From Pseudomonas muyukensis (lineage in GTDB: Bacteria; Pseudomonadota; Gammaproteobacteria; Pseudomonadales; Pseudomonadaceae): a stretch of DNA of 64,000 bases. This document shows, piece after piece, positions 61,876-64,000 of the stretch; position 1 is the stretch's first letter; each line of letters opens with the position of its first letter. The stretch is taken from positions 5,463,655 through 5,527,654 of the forward strand of contig NZ_CP077073.1 in the NCBI RefSeq assembly GCF_019139535.1. Direction: 5' to 3'. The position numbers and the translations under genes were made by a program. The notes below the pieces were generated by a model. The model was not told the origin of the DNA, did not search any database, and saw only the letters and a list, made by a program, of their open reading frames with translations.

Positions 61876-63339
61876 GTGAGCCAAGCGTTTGAAGTCGTAG
61901 CTACCCCCGAACAGGCCGTCGACCGACTGGCGGCCTTGCATGCACAGGCCACCGGGGCCCTGAGCCAGGCCCTCAAGCGTTACCTCAAGGACCGCACCGA
62001 ACCGGGCGACGACGAGCGGGCATTGTTCCGCTACCCGGCGCTGCGCCTGACCTACTTCAGCCAGGGCGAAGTCGCCGCTACCACCCGCGCCTATGCCAAG
62101 GTCCAGGTGGCCGGCACCTACAGCGTCACCGTGACCCAGCCCGCGGCGTTTCGCAGCTACCTGCTTGAGCAACTGCGCCCGCTGATGCACGACTACACCG
62201 TGACCGTCGAAGTCGGTGTCAGCGAGCAGAACATTCCCTACCCCTACGTGGTCGACCAGGGCGACGAACTGGCCGGCAGCGGCATCACCGCCGCGCAACT
62301 GGCGCGGGTGTTCCCCAGCACCGACCTGTCGGCAGCCACCGACAACATCGCCGACGGCCTGTACGACTGGGAAAGCGCCCAGACCCTGCCGCTGGCGTTG
62401 TTCGATGCTGCCCGCGTCGACTTCTCGCTGCGCCGCCTGGTGCACTACACCGGCAGCGACTGGCGGCATGTGCAGCCGTGGATCCTGCTGACCAACTACC
62501 ACCGCTATGTCGACCAGTTCATCGCCCATGGCCTGGAGCAACTGCGCGACGACCCGCGCTTCGTGCGCATGGTGTTGCCGGGCAACGTGATCATCGACAA
62601 GGGCATGGACAACGGCGAGGCCCAGGCCCTGGTGGCCGGGGTGGTCTGGCACCGCTACCAGATGCCGGCCTACCACCTGATCGCCGCCGACGGAGATGGC
62701 GTGACCCTGGTCAACATCGGTGTCGGCCCGTCCAACGCCAAGAACATCACCGACCACCTGGCCGTGCTGCGCCCGCACTGCTGGTTGATGATCGGCCACT
62801 GCGGTGGCCTGCGCCAATCGCAAACCATCGGCGACTATGTGTTGGCCCACGCCTACATGCGCCGCGATGGTATTCTCGACCGCGTGGTGCCGCCGAACAT
62901 CCCGATCCCGGCCCTGGCCGAAGTGCAGCTGGCGCTGCAGGAGGCTGCGGCCCAGGTTACCGGCCAGCGTGGCGACCAGCTGAAGAAGCGCCTGCGCACC
63001 GGCACCGTGCTCACCTACGACGACCGCAACTGGGAACTGCGCTGGGCCCAGGAACGGCCGTTGATCAACCTGTCCCGCGCGGTGGCGGTAGACATGGAAA
63101 GCGGCACCATCGCGGCCCAGGGCTATCGCCTGCGGGTGCCGTACGGCACCTTGCTGTGTGTTTCGGACAAGCCGCTGCACAGCGAGATCAAGCTGCCTGG
63201 CTCGGCCAACGCCTTCTACAACCGCGCGGTCAGCCAGCACCTGAAGATCGGCATTGCCGCCCTCGACCTGCTGCGCACCGAGCTCAACTCGCTGCACTCG
63301 CGTAAACTGCGCAGCTTCGATGAGCCGCCGTTCCGCTGA
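61876..63339 (+). CDS. amn: AMP nucleosidase
   Basis: This 487-residue enzyme hydrolyses AMP to adenine and ribose 5-phosphate. The N-terminal AMNp domain includes VGVSEQNIPYPYVVDQGDEL. The C-terminal nucleoside-phosphorylase fold includes VNIGVGPSNAKNITDHLAVL, WLMIGHCGGLRQSQTIGDYV, LAHAYMRRDGILD and AVDMESGTIAAQGYRLRVPY. The GTG start at 61876 (preceded by AGGAAG, 6-base spacing) gives the canonical MSQAFEVV; the upstream open frame overlaps the previous gene. The following pseudouridine synthase gene is 6 bp away, so the pair is likely co-transcribed. Confidence 0.95.
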   Translation: MSQAFEVVATPEQAVDRLAALHAQATGALSQALKRYLKDRTEPGDDERALFRYPALRLTYFSQGEVAATTRAYAKVQVAGTYSVTVTQPAAFRSYLLEQLRPLMHDYTVTVEVGVSEQNIPYPYVVDQGDELAGSGITAAQLARVFPSTDLSAATDNIADGLYDWESAQTLPLALFDAARVDFSLRRLVHYTGSDWRHVQPWILLTNYHRYVDQFIAHGLEQLRDDPRFVRMVLPGNVIIDKGMDNGEAQALVAGVVWHRYQMPAYHLIAADGDGVTLVNIGVGPSNAKNITDHLAVLRPHCWLMIGHCGGLRQSQTIGDYVLAHAYMRRDGILDRVVPPNIPIPALAEVQLALQEAAAQVTGQRGDQLKKRLRTGTVLTYDDRNWELRWAQERPLINLSRAVAVDMESGTIAAQGYRLRVPYGTLLCVSDKPLHSEIKLPGSANAFYNRAVSQHLKIGIAALDLLRTELNSLHSRKLRSFDEPPFR

Positions 63340-63345
63340 GGATCC

Positions 63346-63975
63346 ATGTCCCTGCCCCCCCGCAACACACCGCGCCGCCCGGCGGCGCGTCCTGCCGGCC
63401 CGCGTCGCCAGCCCAAGGCGCCGCCGGCCGAGCCGCGCCTGATCCTGTTCAACAAGCCGTTCGATGTGCTCACCCAGTTCAGCGACGGCGAGGGGCGCGC
63501 CACGCTCAAGGACTATATCGACATCCCCGGCATCTACCCGGCCGGGCGCCTGGACCGTGACAGCGAAGGCCTGTTGCTGCTGACCAACGACGGCCGCCTG
63601 CAGGCGCGCATCGCCGACCCCAGGCACAAATTGGCCAAGACCTACTGGGTACAGGTGGAGGGCGAGCCGAGCGCCGAGCAGTTGCAGCGCCTGCGCGAGG
63701 GCGTCGAGCTCAACGACGGGCCGACCTTGCCGGCCGAGGCGCGCCTGCTCGACGAGCCAACGCTATGGCCGCGTAATCCGCCGGTGCGCTTTCGCAAGAG
63801 CGTGCCGACTGCCTGGCTGGAACTGGTGATTCGCGAAGGGCGCAACCGCCAGGTGCGGCGCATGACCGCGGCGGTGGGCTTGCCGACCTTGCGCCTGGTG
63901 CGGGTGAGGATTGGCGACTGGACCCTCGAAGGGCTCGACCAGGGCTGCTGGCGCGAAGTGCCGGCCAAGCTCTGA
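63346..63975 (+). CDS. rluE: 23S rRNA pseudouridine(2457) synthase (RluE type)
   Basis: This 209-residue RsuA/RluB/E-family enzyme isomerises uridine in 23S rRNA. The N-terminal 28 residues are basic and proline-rich ([20 protein letters not shown]). The catalytic domain has [20 protein letters not shown], the active-site [20 protein letters not shown] and the terminal [20 protein letters not shown]. The S4 domain of RsuA is missing, as in RluE. Tightly linked to amn. Confidence 0.9.
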   Translation: MSLPPRNTPRRPAARPAGPRRQPKAPPAEPRLILFNKPFDVLTQFSDGEGRATLKDYIDIPGIYPAGRLDRDSEGLLLLTNDGRLQARIADPRHKLAKTYWVQVEGEPSAEQLQRLREGVELNDGPTLPAEARLLDEPTLWPRNPPVRFRKSVPTAWLELVIREGRNRQVRRMTAAVGLPTLRLVRVRIGDWTLEGLDQGCWREVPAKL

Positions 63976-63989
63976 ATCGCACGCGCGCC

Positions 63990-64000
63990 CCGTGTAGGAG
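63990..64000 (+). repeat. Start of another REP-type repeat, cut by the window edge
   Basis: cgtgtaggag matches the first bases of the repeat units seen elsewhere. Confidence 0.5.

Overview
The window looks like chromosome of a Pseudomonas putida-group bacterium. The block holA-lptE-leuS-(ydcF)-lnt-corC-ybeY-ybeZ-hemL-thiE-thiD-ladS-like matches the known Pseudomonas gene order. Core genes are GC-rich, and two families of short palindromic REP-type repeats punctuate the intergenic spaces. No rRNA, tRNA or CRISPR array was seen.

Layout. (1) Bases 1-8.6 kb are an accessory region, visibly less GC-rich than the core. It holds a three-gene overlapping operon (DUF1016/YhcG nuclease cut by the window edge, DExH helicase, GIY-YIG-type protein) that looks like anti-invader defence. 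Next comes an IS66-family element (tnpB, tnpC), then a minus-strand run of very small genes separated by 85-86 bp attC-like sites. That run resembles an integron gene-cassette cluster without an integrase. One cassette gene carries a HEPN-type RNase motif and another is broken by an in-frame TGA. (2) 8.6-18.1 kb is a tightly packed nine-gene minus-strand operon that I cannot match to a characterised pathway: SGNH hydrolase, 31-residue polybasic peptide, heme-oxygenase-like diiron oxidase, O-carbamoyltransferase, 38-residue membrane peptide, Fe(II)/2-oxoglutarate oxygenase, two ATP-grasp ligases and a LysE-type exporter. The content suggests a small exported, carbamoylated, amino-acid- or dipeptide-like metabolite. 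This is the best candidate for an undescribed system. (3) 18.6-42.3 kb holds ordinary metabolic, transport and regulatory genes: gabP, quinone oxidoreductase, tesB, acetyltransferases, HDAC-like deacetylase, rhlE, yedA with a divergent Lrp-type regulator, hrpB and a CDF metal exporter. An MFS transporter here is split by an in-frame TGA and sits behind a striking 48-bp dyad. (4) 42.3-64 kb is the housekeeping block: membrane-bound lytic transglycosylase, arfA with its built-in hairpin, holA, lptE, leuS, lnt, corC, ybeY, ybeZ, hemL, thiE, thiD, a LadS-like sensor kinase lacking the receiver domain, an AidB-like acyl-CoA dehydrogenase, amn and rluE. miaB, normally beside ybeZ, is absent from this locus.

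The repeats are spatially sorted. Family A (core tgccggcgaa) occurs only at about 19.7-32.9 kb, and family B (core gtcgcgaaaggg) only from 42.3 kb to the right edge. Assignments rest on reading the sequence and recalling protein families; no database search was possible.
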